Shown here piece after piece: positions 1 to 9,111 of a DNA stretch of 64,000 nucleotides. The stretch covers positions 173,220 to 237,219 of the forward strand of contig NZ_FMVF01000006.1 of assembly GCF_900101895.1 (NCBI RefSeq), given 5' to 3'. Under the pieces are notes generated by a model. The model had not been told where the DNA came from. It did not search any database and was given only the letters and a program-made list of their open reading frames with translations. The DNA comes from Flavobacterium caeni. GTDB lineage: Bacteria > Bacteroidota > Bacteroidia > Flavobacteriales > Flavobacteriaceae. Numbering within the stretch: position 1 is the stretch's first letter; the number at the start of each line of letters is the position of its first letter. Both the position numbers and the translations under genes were made by a program.

Positions 1-1
1 A

Positions 2-2011
2 ACCAAGTTTTGGCTCGAGCTTACAGGCCTGACCCCAGGCCAGATTTACCACTACCAGTATTGGGTAGCCGATGCCACGCCTATCGCCAATTCTCCGGCG
101 CTCGTCAAGACCGCCGACCCTTATTCGTACTTGGTCTTGAACACTTATGACGATCCGTACATCCCTGCGACGAGCTATCCGAACATCCCGACGTATCCGC
201 TCGGGCAGAGCCGCGAGGTATCGGTATTGCAAACCGCGCAAACGCCTTACAACTGGCAGGTGACCAATTTCGTCAAGCCCAAGAAAGAAGATTTGGTGGT
301 GTATGAAGTGCTCATCCGCGACTTCGATGCGAACCGCAACTACCAGGATTTGATCAACAAGATCGATTACTTCAAAAACCTGAACATCAACGCCATCGAA
401 TTGATGCCGGTGATGGAATACGAAGGCAACGAAAGCTGGGGCTACAATACCTCTTTTCACTTGGCGCTCGACAAGTTTTACGGCACCGAGAACAAGTTCA
501 AGGAATTCATCGACTTGTGCCACCAGAACGGCATCGCGGTCATACTCGATTTGGCGCTCAACCACGCGTTCGGTCGCAACCCGATGAACCGCATGTGGAT
601 GAACGATCCCGACGGCGATGGCTGGGGCGAACCCAGTTCAGAAAGCCCGTATTTCAACCAAGTGGCCACGCACAGCTATGGTGTAGGAAGCGATTTCAAC
701 CACCAGCAACCGCGCACGCAAGAATACGTGCGCAGAACGGTCAAACGTTGGATCGAAGATTTCAAGATCGACGGTTTCCGTTGGGACTTGACCAAAGGTT
801 TTACGCAAAACTGTACGGGTGACGAAGGTTGTACGGGTTCTTACCAGCAAGACCGTGTAGACATCCTCAAGCAGTATGCCGACTATTCTTGGAGTTTGGA
901 TCCGACGCATTATGTAATTTTCGAACACCTCGGCCAGGATAACGAAGAGAAAGAATGGGCCAACTACCGTCTTAACGAAACCCCGAGCAAGGGCGTGATG
1001 ATGTGGGCCGAAATGACCTATGCCTATTCACAGCTTATGGGTGGTTATGCCACGGGCGGAGACATTTCGCGTATCGGACATACGTCGCACGCCAACTTCC
1101 AGGGCAAACGCGTCATGGGTTATCCCGAGAGCCACGACAAGGAACGTTTGATGTACAACGCGATGACCTACGGCAATGCGGGCGGTACGGCACCTCCGTT
1201 CAACAACCTGAACAATTCACTCGGCAGGATGTCGGCAGTTGGCGCAGCGTCATTGCTTGTCCCTGGTCCGAAGATGATCTGGCATTTTGCCGATTTGGGG
1301 ATGCAATTGTCTATTTACACCTGCAACAACGGCACGGTCAATACCGAAAGTGACCCGACTGCAGGCGATTGCAAGCTCGACACCAAGCCGCAGCCGCAAT
1401 GGACCGAGAATTGGTTGGCCAACGCCAACCGCAACAAAATCTACAACGATTGGGCCAAGATGATCGCGCTCAAGATCCAGGAACCGGTATTCGAAGGCAA
1501 CTATGCAATCAGTACCAACGGAAGCAACATCAGACAGCGTATTTACATCTACGACGATGCCATTCCGTCTACGCAGCTCAAGAATGTGGTGGTGCTGGCC
1601 AACTTTTCGGTGGCCGCGCAAAACATCACGCCCGATTTCCCTTACACCGGAACCTGGTACAATTTGATGGACAACACGCCAGTGGTGGTCACCAATACTA
1701 CTACGCCGATTAACTTACCGGCGGGGCAATTTGCGGTGTACGGCAACAGACCGGTGACGCTCAACACCGACCAATTCGAAACTACGGCCAGCATTGGCTT
1801 GGTGCCGAACCCGTCGTCGGATTACTTTACGGTGAATACCAACGTAAACAGCCTTGAGGTGTATTCGCTTTCGGGGCAATTGGTCAAATCGTTCGGCAAA
1901 AACGACGAGCAATACCAATACCCGATCGGCGATTTACCGAGTGGTTTGTACCTGGTCAAGGCGACCGACACCTACAACAGGAACGTCACGTTACGCATGA
2001 TAAAGCAATAA
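2..2011 (+). CDS. Secreted alpha-amylase family glycosidase with T9SS sorting domain (5' partial)
   Basis: The reading frame is already open at the left edge, so the N-terminus lies outside the window. The first ~35 codons resemble the end of a CBM48/early-set domain. A GH13 (beta/alpha)8 barrel follows with its four hallmark regions: DLALNH near 545-565, GFRWD (likely nucleophile Asp) near 773-790, IFEHLG (likely acid/base Glu) near 915-930, and ESHDKER (transition-state Asp) near 1126-1145. It should cleave alpha-1,4-glucans. The last ~75 residues (PNPSSDYF, then LPSGLYLVKA) form a type A T9SS C-terminal sorting domain, so the product is probably carried across the outer membrane. A hairpin terminator follows. 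Exact substrate specificity cannot be read from sequence. Confidence 0.9.
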   Translation, partial: TKFWLELTGLTPGQIYHYQYWVADATPIANSPALVKTADPYSYLVLNTYDDPYIPATSYPNIPTYPLGQSREVSVLQTAQTPYNWQVTNFVKPKKEDLVVYEVLIRDFDANRNYQDLINKIDYFKNLNINAIELMPVMEYEGNESWGYNTSFHLALDKFYGTENKFKEFIDLCHQNGIAVILDLALNHAFGRNPMNRMWMNDPDGDGWGEPSSESPYFNQVATHSYGVGSDFNHQQPRTQEYVRRTVKRWIEDFKIDGFRWDLTKGFTQNCTGDEGCTGSYQQDRVDILKQYADYSWSLDPTHYVIFEHLGQDNEEKEWANYRLNETPSKGVMMWAEMTYAYSQLMGGYATGGDISRIGHTSHANFQGKRVMGYPESHDKERLMYNAMTYGNAGGTAPPFNNLNNSLGRMSAVGAASLLVPGPKMIWHFADLGMQLSIYTCNNGTVNTESDPTAGDCKLDTKPQPQWTENWLANANRNKIYNDWAKMIALKIQEPVFEGNYAISTNGSNIRQRIYIYDDAIPSTQLKNVVVLANFSVAAQNITPDFPYTGTWYNLMDNTPVVVTNTTTPINLPAGQFAVYGNRPVTLNTDQFETTASIGLVPNPSSDYFTVNTNVNSLEVYSLSGQLVKSFGKNDEQYQYPIGDLPSGLYLVKATDTYNRNVTLRMIKQ

Positions 2012-2042
2012 AATTTTGAGTTAGTTGAATTTTATTTCCAAA

Positions 2043-2078
2043 AGGCCTTTCCGTCAAACGAAAGGCTTTTTATTTTTT
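2043..2078 (+). terminator. Rho-independent terminator after the amylase gene
   Basis: Stem GCCTTTC (2045-2051) pairs with GAAAGGC (2060-2066), followed by a T-rich run. It lies 30 bp after the amylase stop and ends that transcript. Confidence 0.8.
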
Positions 2079-2098
2079 CGTAAAATGCCGTTAATTGC

Positions 2099-2129
2099 TT
2101 TGCTAAAAAGCTGCGGATGACTAGTTTTG
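2099..2129 (+). promoter_or_regulatory. Bacteroidota-type promoter for the AsmA-like gene
   Basis: TTTG at 2099-2102, a 19 bp spacer, then TAGTTTTG at 2122-2129: a full match to the -33/-7 pattern of Bacteroidota sigma-70. The start codon is at 2134, only 4 bp after the -7 box, so the transcript may be leaderless. Confidence 0.65.
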
Positions 2130-2133
2130 CGGC

Positions 2134-4920
2134 ATGAAACCAAGTGTCAGATCGCGCATCTTGAAAGTGCTCAAATGGACCGGAATTTCGATTGCCGGAT
2201 TGTTGCTCGTGTTGTTTTTGTTACCCGTCCTTTTCCCAGGCCAGATCGAGCAAAAAATAAAGGATTTTGCCAACGAAAGGCTCGAAGGCGAGCTCCATTT
2301 CAAAGAGGCCGATTTGTCTTTCTTTGCGCATTTCCCTTCGCTTACGCTCACCCTCAAAGATTTCAAACTCAACGGATCCAAACCGTACGCCAAACAAACG
2401 CTGGTGTCGGCCGATGAGATTTCGTTCGGCATCAACCTCAAACGACTCGTTTTTAACGGGCAGGTGCACATCGACAAGATTTTCCTGTCCAAGGCATTGA
2501 TGAATGTGCAGGTCAACGAAAAGGGCGAAGCCAATTACAACGTCTATGTGTCCGAAGAAACCACTGAAACCGACGATCCGTCAGGGACATCGCTCAAGCT
2601 CGAACGCATCGACATCCGCGACAGCCACCTGGTGTACAACGATCGTTCGGCCAAGATGCTGATCGACGCACGTGGGTTCGACTATTTGGGCAAAGGTGCG
2701 CTCGACCAGGCCGTGTTCGATATTTTTACCGAGGCCGAAATCGGTTCGCTCGACCTGTCGTTCGACGGCGAAACCTACCTCAAGAACAAACGTGTGCGTG
2801 CCGAACTGGTCACCCAAATCAACACCAACTCGCTGGCATTTGTGTTCGCGCAAAACAACCTCAAGATCAACAAGCTTCCGGTGGAGTTTACGGGTAAATT
2901 CGACTTTTTGCGCAACGGCTACGACATCGACTTCAAGATCCAATCGCAAAACAGCAAACTCAACGATTTTTTTACGGCCTTACCGCCGCAATACGTGACG
3001 TGGCTCGAAAAGACCAGTGTAGATGGGCGCACCGATCTGTCGCTCACGCTCAAAGGCCAATACATCGCCTCGCAGAACAAAAAGCCCGATGTGGCCTTTA
3101 ACATGAAAATCCGCGACGGCGAGATCGAAAGCAACAAGGCGCCGCTGCCGGTGACCAACCTGTATTTGAATTTCGATACCAAGCTTCCGGCGCTTGACCC
3201 CGAGCGTTTGCAGGTGAACATCGATTCGATTTTTTTCAATGTCGGCAAAGATTATTTCAAGGCGATCGTCAAATCGGAGGGTATGAGCAAGCCGGTGATC
3301 GACGCGCGCGTCCAATCGGAGCTCGATTTGCAAAAAATGGATCAGGCGTTCGGGATCGACAACATCGATTTGAAAGGAAAACTCGACATGAACATCGTTT
3401 CCAAAGGAACCTACGACAAGACCAAGGATCTTTTTCCGGTGACCAACGGGAAGTTCTCGCTGCAAAACGCGTCGGTCCAAACGACTTATTATCCGCAGCC
3501 GATACAAAACATCAACCTGGTGGCGTCGCTCACCAACCGCAACGGCGCATTCCAGGACAGCAAGCTGGTCATCAGTCCAGCATCGTTCGTATTCGAGGGC
3601 AAGCCGTTTGCGTTGCGCGCCACGTTCGATGATTTTGCCGATGTGGCCTACGACATCCAGGCCAAGGGCGAAATCGATGTGGCCAAGGTGTACCGTGTAT
3701 TTTCGCAAAAAGGCCTCGATTTGCAAGGATTCATCAAGGCCGATGTGGCGTTCAAGGGCAAACAAAGCGACGCGACCGAAGGACGTTACGACAAGCTCGA
3801 CAACCGTGGAACCCTGGCGCTGCGCGACATCAGGATGCGTTCGGGGTATTTTCCGAAACCATTCGTGATCCGCGACGGGCTTTTTGCGTTCGACCGAAAC
3901 CGTATGACGTTCGATAATTTTAATGCGACGTATGGCCAGTCGGATTTCAAGTTGAACGGCGCGCTCGAGAACGTGATCAACTATGCGTTGTCCGACCGCG
4001 AGACGCTCAAAGGCTCGTTTGCGTTGGCTTCGCAATACCTCAATATCGACGAATTTACTTCGGGCGTGGCCGAGACACCGACAGATTCTACCGCGACGAC
4101 CCCGACCGAACCCGCCAAAGGCGTGATTGCCATCCCGCGTAACCTGGATTTGCAGTTTTCGGCCGATGCAGCAAAGGTCCATTTCGACGGGTTGGAACTT
4201 ACGCAAACCAAGGGCAATCTTTCGGTGCACCAAGGCAAGCTCAGTTTGCGCAACACGGGCTTCGAACTGATCGGTACCAAGGTGGCTTTCGAAGCGGATT
4301 ATACCAACGAAACCCCGTCGCGCGCGGCGTTCGATTTCAAGGTTTCGGCCAAGGACTTCGACATCAAACGCGCCTACGACGAAGTCAAGCTGTTTCGCGA
4401 AATGGCGTCGGCGGCCGAAAATGCGCAAGGGATCATCTCGCTTGCCTACAAAGTCAACGGCAAGCTCGACGACCAAATGCAGCCGATTTACCCGTCGCTC
4501 GAAGGAGGCGGTACGATTTCGGTGCGCAAGGTCAAGGTGATGGGTTTTAAAATGTTTGGCGCCGTGAGCCGCGAGACCCAGCACAGCGAGCTCGAAAATC
4601 CCGATGTTGCCGATGTGCAGATACACAGTTCAATCAAGAACAACATCATCACCGTAGAGCGTTTCAAGTTCAAGATGGCCGGGTTCCGTCCGCGTATCGA
4701 AGGCACGACGAGTTTCGACGGCGCGATCAATTTCAAGATGCGTTTGGGCCTGCCGCCGCTGGGCATCATCGGTATCCCGATGACCATCACCGGGACCAAG
4801 GACGACCCCAAGGTCAAACTGGGCCGTCAAACCGAGGAACTGGCCGAGACCAAGTATGTCGAAACCGCAACGCCCGTAGCCAAAGACTCCACGGCTGCGC
4901 CCGTTCAAACAAAAATCTGA
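2134..4920 (+). CDS. AsmA family protein (large inner-membrane-anchored periplasmic protein)
   Basis: 928 residues. A short basic N-terminus is followed by one transmembrane segment (about residues 14-35), then a long periplasmic part rich in beta-strand. It opens with the AsmA-type pattern of a repeated-beta-groove protein and ends with an AsmA C-terminal-like region (residues ~780-890). Known members (AsmA, TamB, YhdP) are bridge-like proteins linked to phospholipid transport or outer-membrane assembly. That role is inferred from the family and not shown here. The acidic/Thr-rich tail after residue ~890 looks disordered. The gene converges on the next one and the two overlap by 16 bp at their 3' ends. 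Confidence 0.8.
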   Translation: MKPSVRSRILKVLKWTGISIAGLLLVLFLLPVLFPGQIEQKIKDFANERLEGELHFKEADLSFFAHFPSLTLTLKDFKLNGSKPYAKQTLVSADEISFGINLKRLVFNGQVHIDKIFLSKALMNVQVNEKGEANYNVYVSEETTETDDPSGTSLKLERIDIRDSHLVYNDRSAKMLIDARGFDYLGKGALDQAVFDIFTEAEIGSLDLSFDGETYLKNKRVRAELVTQINTNSLAFVFAQNNLKINKLPVEFTGKFDFLRNGYDIDFKIQSQNSKLNDFFTALPPQYVTWLEKTSVDGRTDLSLTLKGQYIASQNKKPDVAFNMKIRDGEIESNKAPLPVTNLYLNFDTKLPALDPERLQVNIDSIFFNVGKDYFKAIVKSEGMSKPVIDARVQSELDLQKMDQAFGIDNIDLKGKLDMNIVSKGTYDKTKDLFPVTNGKFSLQNASVQTTYYPQPIQNINLVASLTNRNGAFQDSKLVISPASFVFEGKPFALRATFDDFADVAYDIQAKGEIDVAKVYRVFSQKGLDLQGFIKADVAFKGKQSDATEGRYDKLDNRGTLALRDIRMRSGYFPKPFVIRDGLFAFDRNRMTFDNFNATYGQSDFKLNGALENVINYALSDRETLKGSFALASQYLNIDEFTSGVAETPTDSTATTPTEPAKGVIAIPRNLDLQFSADAAKVHFDGLELTQTKGNLSVHQGKLSLRNTGFELIGTKVAFEADYTNETPSRAAFDFKVSAKDFDIKRAYDEVKLFREMASAAENAQGIISLAYKVNGKLDDQMQPIYPSLEGGGTISVRKVKVMGFKMFGAVSRETQHSELENPDVADVQIHSSIKNNIITVERFKFKMAGFRPRIEGTTSFDGAINFKMRLGLPPLGIIGIPMTITGTKDDPKVKLGRQTEELAETKYVETATPVAKDSTAAPVQTKI

Positions 4921-6464
4921 AGTAATCCTTGTGCGATGTTGCGCCAAAAAAAGTTGTAGAATGATTTTTCGGGGATGCGTTCGACCTCGACCTGCGTGGC
5001 TTTGACCTGCCCCTTTGTATCGTTCTTGACAAACAGATTGCCCACGGCGGTTAGGAATTTGTTCTTTTTTGACCGGTCGTTTTGCTGGTAGACGGTGACC
5101 TTGAAATCGTCGTATTTGATCGCGAATTCGCCGTGCGAGCGTACATCGTTCCCTGTAAAATTAAAAAACACTTCGTTGAGCGTGCCCTCTGTCGTGGCGT
5201 TGAGATAGGGTTTGGTGAATGCGTTGACGCGCGCCGCATCGACATTTTTGATCCTGCCACGTATGTTGAACCCGTCGGATTTGTCCAAAACGTTGAGCTT
5301 CCATTCGACGTGCATGGGCGAAGTGGCCATGAATCGGCAGTCGATGTCGATCTTGAGGTCGGGTAGCTTTTTTTGCCTGAACCCACTGCAAATGTGCGTG
5401 GCCGTCAGGTCGAACCGGTCGAAGATCAATTTGCCCGAACCCTGTCCGAACGATTTTTCCTCTTCATAGGCAAGCAACGACTGCCGCAAACGCAACGTAT
5501 CGACCTTTAAATCGAAGTCCAGATCGCGCAGCAGTTTGTTGTAAAGCGGTTTTTTGCTGAGGTCGTCGGGCGGCATTTTGGCGCGGTAGATATCGGCCAG
5601 CGCCTTGTCGATTTGTACCGAACCGACATGCGCAAACAGCACCGTGTCGCGAAAGCCCCAATCGAGCCGATCGAGTTTGATTTGCTTGGCCGATACCACA
5701 AACAAATCCTTCTCTTTTGCGATTTTCTGTACGAACGCACGTCTTGAATAGCGCGGCGTCAACTTGAAATCGCCGATGGAAAGTTCATCCCGGGTCGCGG
5801 CGATTTTTTGCGTCGTCAAATGATAAAACCCGTTGGCCTGGTAGTATGCGCTGTCGCAACTGAATTCGTAGGCGTCGAACGCGAACGGGATTTTTTGGTC
5901 GAGCGTTTGGTCGTCTATGCGGATGCCTTCGAGCTGCAGGTTGACGTTGGCCGCGTGCAGCAACGCTTTTTGGGTTTGGGTGTTGACGACTTTCGCGTCG
6001 GCGTTTCGCACGTAAATGTCCGATACCGAAACGATTTTGTCGAAAGGCGCGACCACCGTTTTCTTGAGGTTCTTGGGGTGCGACGCCTTGTCGTTTTTCT
6101 TGTACACGACAATTTGCGGACGCGTCACGGTGATGCTGCGCGCGCGGATACGGTCTGAAAACAGCACGCTCCAGATTTTGAAATTCTTGATCTCGACCGA
6201 TTGCACCGTGGCGTACAACCCCGATTTGATGGCTTGGTTTGCAGCGGCCGACTTGGGAACCACCTCGATGCTGTCGGCTTTGATGTACCCGTCCATCAGC
6301 GAATAGCTCAGGTTTTTGTAGTCGATGGCGTAATCGGAGCGGTTTTTTTCGCGCAACATTTTGGGCAACGCGCGGTCGATCCAAACATTGACGCCAATGC
6401 CCATCAGCAAAACCACGCCGAACAAAACCAAAATGCCGATGGCTGTTTTTTGTTTCCAATCCAT
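4905..6464 (-). CDS. AsmA/DUF748-like membrane-anchored periplasmic protein
   Basis: 519 residues from the ATG at 6464 (MDWKQK). An upstream codon would add nine residues, but a -7-like box lies in that stretch, so the inner ATG is preferred. One N-terminal transmembrane segment (about residues 6-24) is followed by a long beta-rich periplasmic region of the same general type as the convergent AsmA protein. This suggests a related role in envelope lipid or outer-membrane homeostasis. There are no catalytic motifs. The 3' end overlaps the neighbouring gene by 16 bp tail to tail. The family assignment is by overall pattern and is less certain than for the neighbour. Confidence 0.65.
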   Translation of the reverse strand: MDWKQKTAIGILVLFGVVLLMGIGVNVWIDRALPKMLREKNRSDYAIDYKNLSYSLMDGYIKADSIEVVPKSAAANQAIKSGLYATVQSVEIKNFKIWSVLFSDRIRARSITVTRPQIVVYKKNDKASHPKNLKKTVVAPFDKIVSVSDIYVRNADAKVVNTQTQKALLHAANVNLQLEGIRIDDQTLDQKIPFAFDAYEFSCDSAYYQANGFYHLTTQKIAATRDELSIGDFKLTPRYSRRAFVQKIAKEKDLFVVSAKQIKLDRLDWGFRDTVLFAHVGSVQIDKALADIYRAKMPPDDLSKKPLYNKLLRDLDFDLKVDTLRLRQSLLAYEEEKSFGQGSGKLIFDRFDLTATHICSGFRQKKLPDLKIDIDCRFMATSPMHVEWKLNVLDKSDGFNIRGRIKNVDAARVNAFTKPYLNATTEGTLNEVFFNFTGNDVRSHGEFAIKYDDFKVTVYQQNDRSKKNKFLTAVGNLFVKNDTKGQVKATQVEVERIPEKSFYNFFWRNIAQGLLQIFV

Positions 6465-6515
6465 TATCCTAAAATTAGCGATTAAAAACAAAGCCTTTGG
6501 TGCGTTAAGAATAAT

Positions 6516-8246
6516 TTATAGTTTGACCACCTTGCGCGTCACCTGGCCAAACGCGCCTTCGAACAGGACGAACAACGTGCCTTTCCAATCGCTTTGCAGT
6601 TCGAGCGTAAACAGTCCGTTGCCGTCGATCGATTGCCGTGAGAGCGTTTGCCCGAGCGTATTGGTGATGGTCACGTCTACCGCGCCGATTTGCCCGAAGT
6701 TGAAATTGACTTTGTCGCGCGCAGGATTCGGATACGGGCCGGCAATGTGCGTCGCGGCCCATGCCTCGGTCGAAAGCATCTGTACATCGATGGTCCAATA
6801 ACCGGCGGGCGCGGGCAGGGGTCTTGTGAGCGTTTTGCCCGACATAGACGACGAACCGATATAATATTCTACATCTACGCCCGGGTTTGGGATCGGGATG
6901 TCGGCAGTCCATATGTCGTTGTCGAGCAAAATCATCGGTACCTCATTGAAGGCCGTGCTGCCCGTTTCGCGCCAAAACACCTTGCTCCAGGCAATGCCCG
7001 ATTGGTGCTTGATCGTGGCGTTGATGGTCACGGTTTGGCCCGCATTGGCCTCGGCAATAGGCTGGTGTACGATCCAAAGCGGGTCGGCCACGCCAATGGT
7101 GTGCGTGATGCAGTGGATTGCGCCCAACAGGTTGATCAGGTTCTCGCCCGGGTTGTCTACGTCTATGCCCACCACATTGTAGCCCGGCATCAGTTGTTGG
7201 TACTTGGCCAGCGCGGCCGCGTCGACTTCGGGGCGGTACACGGGCACCAGAATCGATTTGTTGACGATGACCGAGTTGCTGTAGGTGCGGTAAGCGCCAC
7301 CCGTATCGGGAAAGGCGCCGCCCGTACTCGGCGGGGCGTCGATCCATTCGATTTTGTAAGGCGTACCAAACGGCGACAGGAAGTTCGCGGTGACATAGTC
7401 GATGTTGGCCTCGATTTGCGGGCCATCGGCTACACCCGGCGGGTATTTGCTCACGAGTAGCGTTTGTTCGTCGAGCAGTTTCATGTGCATGTCGATGTGG
7501 TGGATTTCGTCGTATGGCAACGTCGGCATCTTGACATAGCGGGCAATGCCCATGTAGTCGAGCATGATCTGGTTTATTTGCGCTTCGGTTTTGGCCGATA
7601 CGCCATAGGGGTTGCCCACGGCGTTTTCGTCGAGGATCAAATTCGATGCGAACGCGTTGCCCATCCCGTCGGACATGTAATTGCCGCCCGTGTTGACCAG
7701 GTCGTTCGTGCCCGAGTCGGTGATGTAGATCGGGATGCCCACCTGCGTGGCATGCGCCGAGGGCATGGCGTTGTCGTTGGGGCGCGGCCGGTTGTAGATC
7801 CAATCGGTGAGCGCGAGTTCGCCCACGTCGTTGGCATAGACCGTATTGCCCGCGTAGTCGCGGATCCAGATGCTGTCGGCGGGCGCATCCATAAAGATGA
7901 CATTGGTGAGCGGTACGCTGTTGGCAGTCAGGTAATTGGCAACCGAAGCTTGGTTCTGCGTGGTGATGATGACCTTACATTCGGTGACGCCCACGGCCAC
8001 AATCTGACGCAGGATGTTTTGGAATCCGGGCTGCCATGAAACGACCAGGTATTCGACTTCTTCCCATTCGGCGGCGGCACGTACGGCGGTTGTTGGCGGC
8101 GGGGTGAGCGCGGCATGCCGAAATGTGAATTGCGAAAGTTGCGCTTTTTCTACCGCGGTTAACCCGTGCGGCAAGAGCGATTGGGCCGATGCGCACGGAA
8201 AACCCAGTGTGCCGACCACCACGAGCGTAGCGAAAAAATGTTTCAT
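6516..8246 (-). CDS. Secreted peptidylarginine deiminase-like protein (PPAD type) with T9SS sorting domain
   Basis: 576 residues. Signal peptide (1-21, ending SAQ), deiminase catalytic domain (~55-390), an Ig-like beta domain (~395-495) and a T9SS sorting domain (~505-576, PYPNPARDKV). Catalytic residues of the agmatine/peptidylarginine deiminase fold are all visible: Asp130 in WIRDY, His250 and Asp252 in HHIDMH, and nucleophile Cys379 in AIHCITH. The motif NRPRPND (Arg153, Arg155) corresponds to the arginine pair that in Porphyromonas gingivalis PPAD holds the substrate's C-terminal carboxylate. This points to peptide C-terminal arginine and away from free agmatine. Domain order and length match PPAD. 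The substrate is inferred and untested. Confidence 0.85.
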   Translation of the reverse strand: MKHFFATLVVVGTLGFPCASAQSLLPHGLTAVEKAQLSQFTFRHAALTPPPTTAVRAAAEWEEVEYLVVSWQPGFQNILRQIVAVGVTECKVIITTQNQASVANYLTANSVPLTNVIFMDAPADSIWIRDYAGNTVYANDVGELALTDWIYNRPRPNDNAMPSAHATQVGIPIYITDSGTNDLVNTGGNYMSDGMGNAFASNLILDENAVGNPYGVSAKTEAQINQIMLDYMGIARYVKMPTLPYDEIHHIDMHMKLLDEQTLLVSKYPPGVADGPQIEANIDYVTANFLSPFGTPYKIEWIDAPPSTGGAFPDTGGAYRTYSNSVIVNKSILVPVYRPEVDAAALAKYQQLMPGYNVVGIDVDNPGENLINLLGAIHCITHTIGVADPLWIVHQPIAEANAGQTVTINATIKHQSGIAWSKVFWRETGSTAFNEVPMILLDNDIWTADIPIPNPGVDVEYYIGSSSMSGKTLTRPLPAPAGYWTIDVQMLSTEAWAATHIAGPYPNPARDKVNFNFGQIGAVDVTITNTLGQTLSRQSIDGNGLFTLELQSDWKGTLFVLFEGAFGQVTRKVVKL

Positions 8247-8397
8247 AAAATTGCGATTGGTCTACGAATGTAAGCGTTTTATTTTGAAAGGAATACGGTT
8301 AATCTGAAAAACACAGCCGTTACTTTTTGTGTCAAAACCGTACTAATGTTGTAAGATTCTGCGTTTGTAATGTAAGGCAGCCGCTTTTGGGTTGCCG

Positions 8398-8405
8398 TAT
8401 TTTTG
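8398..8405 (+). promoter_or_regulatory. -7 promoter box of the receiver-domain gene
   Basis: TATTTTTG, an exact TAnnTTTG match, 15 bp before the ATG at 8421. No clear -33 TTG at the usual spacing. It argues against an earlier start codon. Confidence 0.5.
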
Positions 8406-8420
8406 TACAAATTAACGATT

Positions 8421-8819
8421 ATGAAAGACCCCAAACTTTTATTCTACCTTGACGACGACCGCGACGACCTCACCTTTTTTAAGGACGCGGCCGCGCAATT
8501 GGGCCACTTGGTCACGACCTACACCAATGCCCCGGATTTGATGCTCGATTTGAACCTGGCCGCCGAAAAACCGCATGCCATATTTCTCGATGTGCACATG
8601 CCGCTTGTCAATGGCGAGGAGATTTTGGCCGTGCTCAAACAATCCAACGATTGGAAAAACATTCCGGTGGTGATGATTTCGGGGGCTTACCCGAAAAAAT
8701 TGGTCAAGCAATACACCGATTCAGGGGCCGACTACCTGATGAAAAAGCGCTCCACCATGCCCGATTTGAAGACGGCCATCGACGAGGCGTTGCAATCGTT
8801 GCCGATGACGTCGGTATAA
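8421..8819 (+). CDS. Stand-alone response regulator receiver protein (CheY-like)
   Basis: 132 residues consisting of one receiver domain and no output domain. The acidic pocket is seen in LDDDRDD at the N-terminus, the phospho-acceptor Asp in AIFLDVHMP (~residue 57), the Thr/Ser switch in VMISGA, and the conserved Lys in DYLMKK. It probably relays phosphate from a histidine kinase or acts through protein contacts. No kinase gene is adjacent, so its partner is unknown. The ATG at 8421 is chosen because it follows a TAnnTTTG promoter box. Confidence 0.88.
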   Translation: MKDPKLLFYLDDDRDDLTFFKDAAAQLGHLVTTYTNAPDLMLDLNLAAEKPHAIFLDVHMPLVNGEEILAVLKQSNDWKNIPVVMISGAYPKKLVKQYTDSGADYLMKKRSTMPDLKTAIDEALQSLPMTSV

Positions 8820-8825
8820 CGCGAT

Positions 8826-8905
8826 GCCCGCGTGAAGGATTGTAGTGTAAAGCCCGCAGCCCCGCAGGGGCGAGGACTTGAAACGGAAAGCCTGACGGCG
8901 CGCCG
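8826..8905 (-). repeat. Family A hairpin repeat, copy A5 (divergent)
   Basis: Read on the minus strand it contains GGCTTTCCGTTTCAA, a hairpin built on CCCC/GGGG, and then CACTACAATCC, in the same order as the other A copies. The inner hairpin sequence is unlike the other copies. The outer arms AGG and CCT still pair. It lies just after the receiver-domain gene. Confidence 0.55.
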
Positions 8906-8995
8906 CCAGCGTCATTTCACGACCGATGTGGATTGCGCCGGCACGCCCAAAAACGAAATTTGTTCATCAGATTCCTTTGGATCTTAACGCATAAA

Positions 8996-9058
8996 AACAA
9001 AAAACCCGAAACGTAATCTGTGGTACCTCCAGCCCCGAAGTATCGGGGGAACCAGGGG
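8996..9058 (-). pseudogene. Degenerate duplicate of the tRNA-Phe 3' end plus terminator arm
   Basis: 8996-9013 repeats the left arm of the tRNA-Phe terminator. TGGTACCTCCAG at 9021-9032 and GAACCAGGG from 9049 match the acceptor and T arm of the true tRNA. Where the tRNA has five bases of T arm/loop, this copy has the 16 bp palindrome CCCCGAAGTATCGGGG (9033-9048). The rest of the tRNA is missing. This may be a relic of an integration event at the tRNA or of a local duplication. Confidence 0.6.
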
Positions 9059-9077
9059 CATGATAAAGTTAAGAAAC

Positions 9078-9110
9078 AAAAAACCCGAAACAATTGCGTT
9101 TCGGGTTTTT
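9078..9110 (-). terminator. Terminator of tRNA-Phe
   Basis: Perfect 11 bp inverted repeat, AAACCCGAAAC (9081-9091) with GTTTCGGGTTT (9098-9108). On the minus strand it follows the tRNA at once and runs into a T tract. Confidence 0.8.
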
Positions 9111-9111
9111 G

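Noticed and set aside
2980..4626. 548-codon minus-strand frame inside the AsmA-like gene, and similar long antisense frames over mrdA (36675-38201) and the GHMP kinase/HMG-CoA reductase pair (16461-18035)
   Set aside because: They are mirror frames caused by GC-biased codon use. No signal, motif or promoter. The opposite strand encodes clear proteins.
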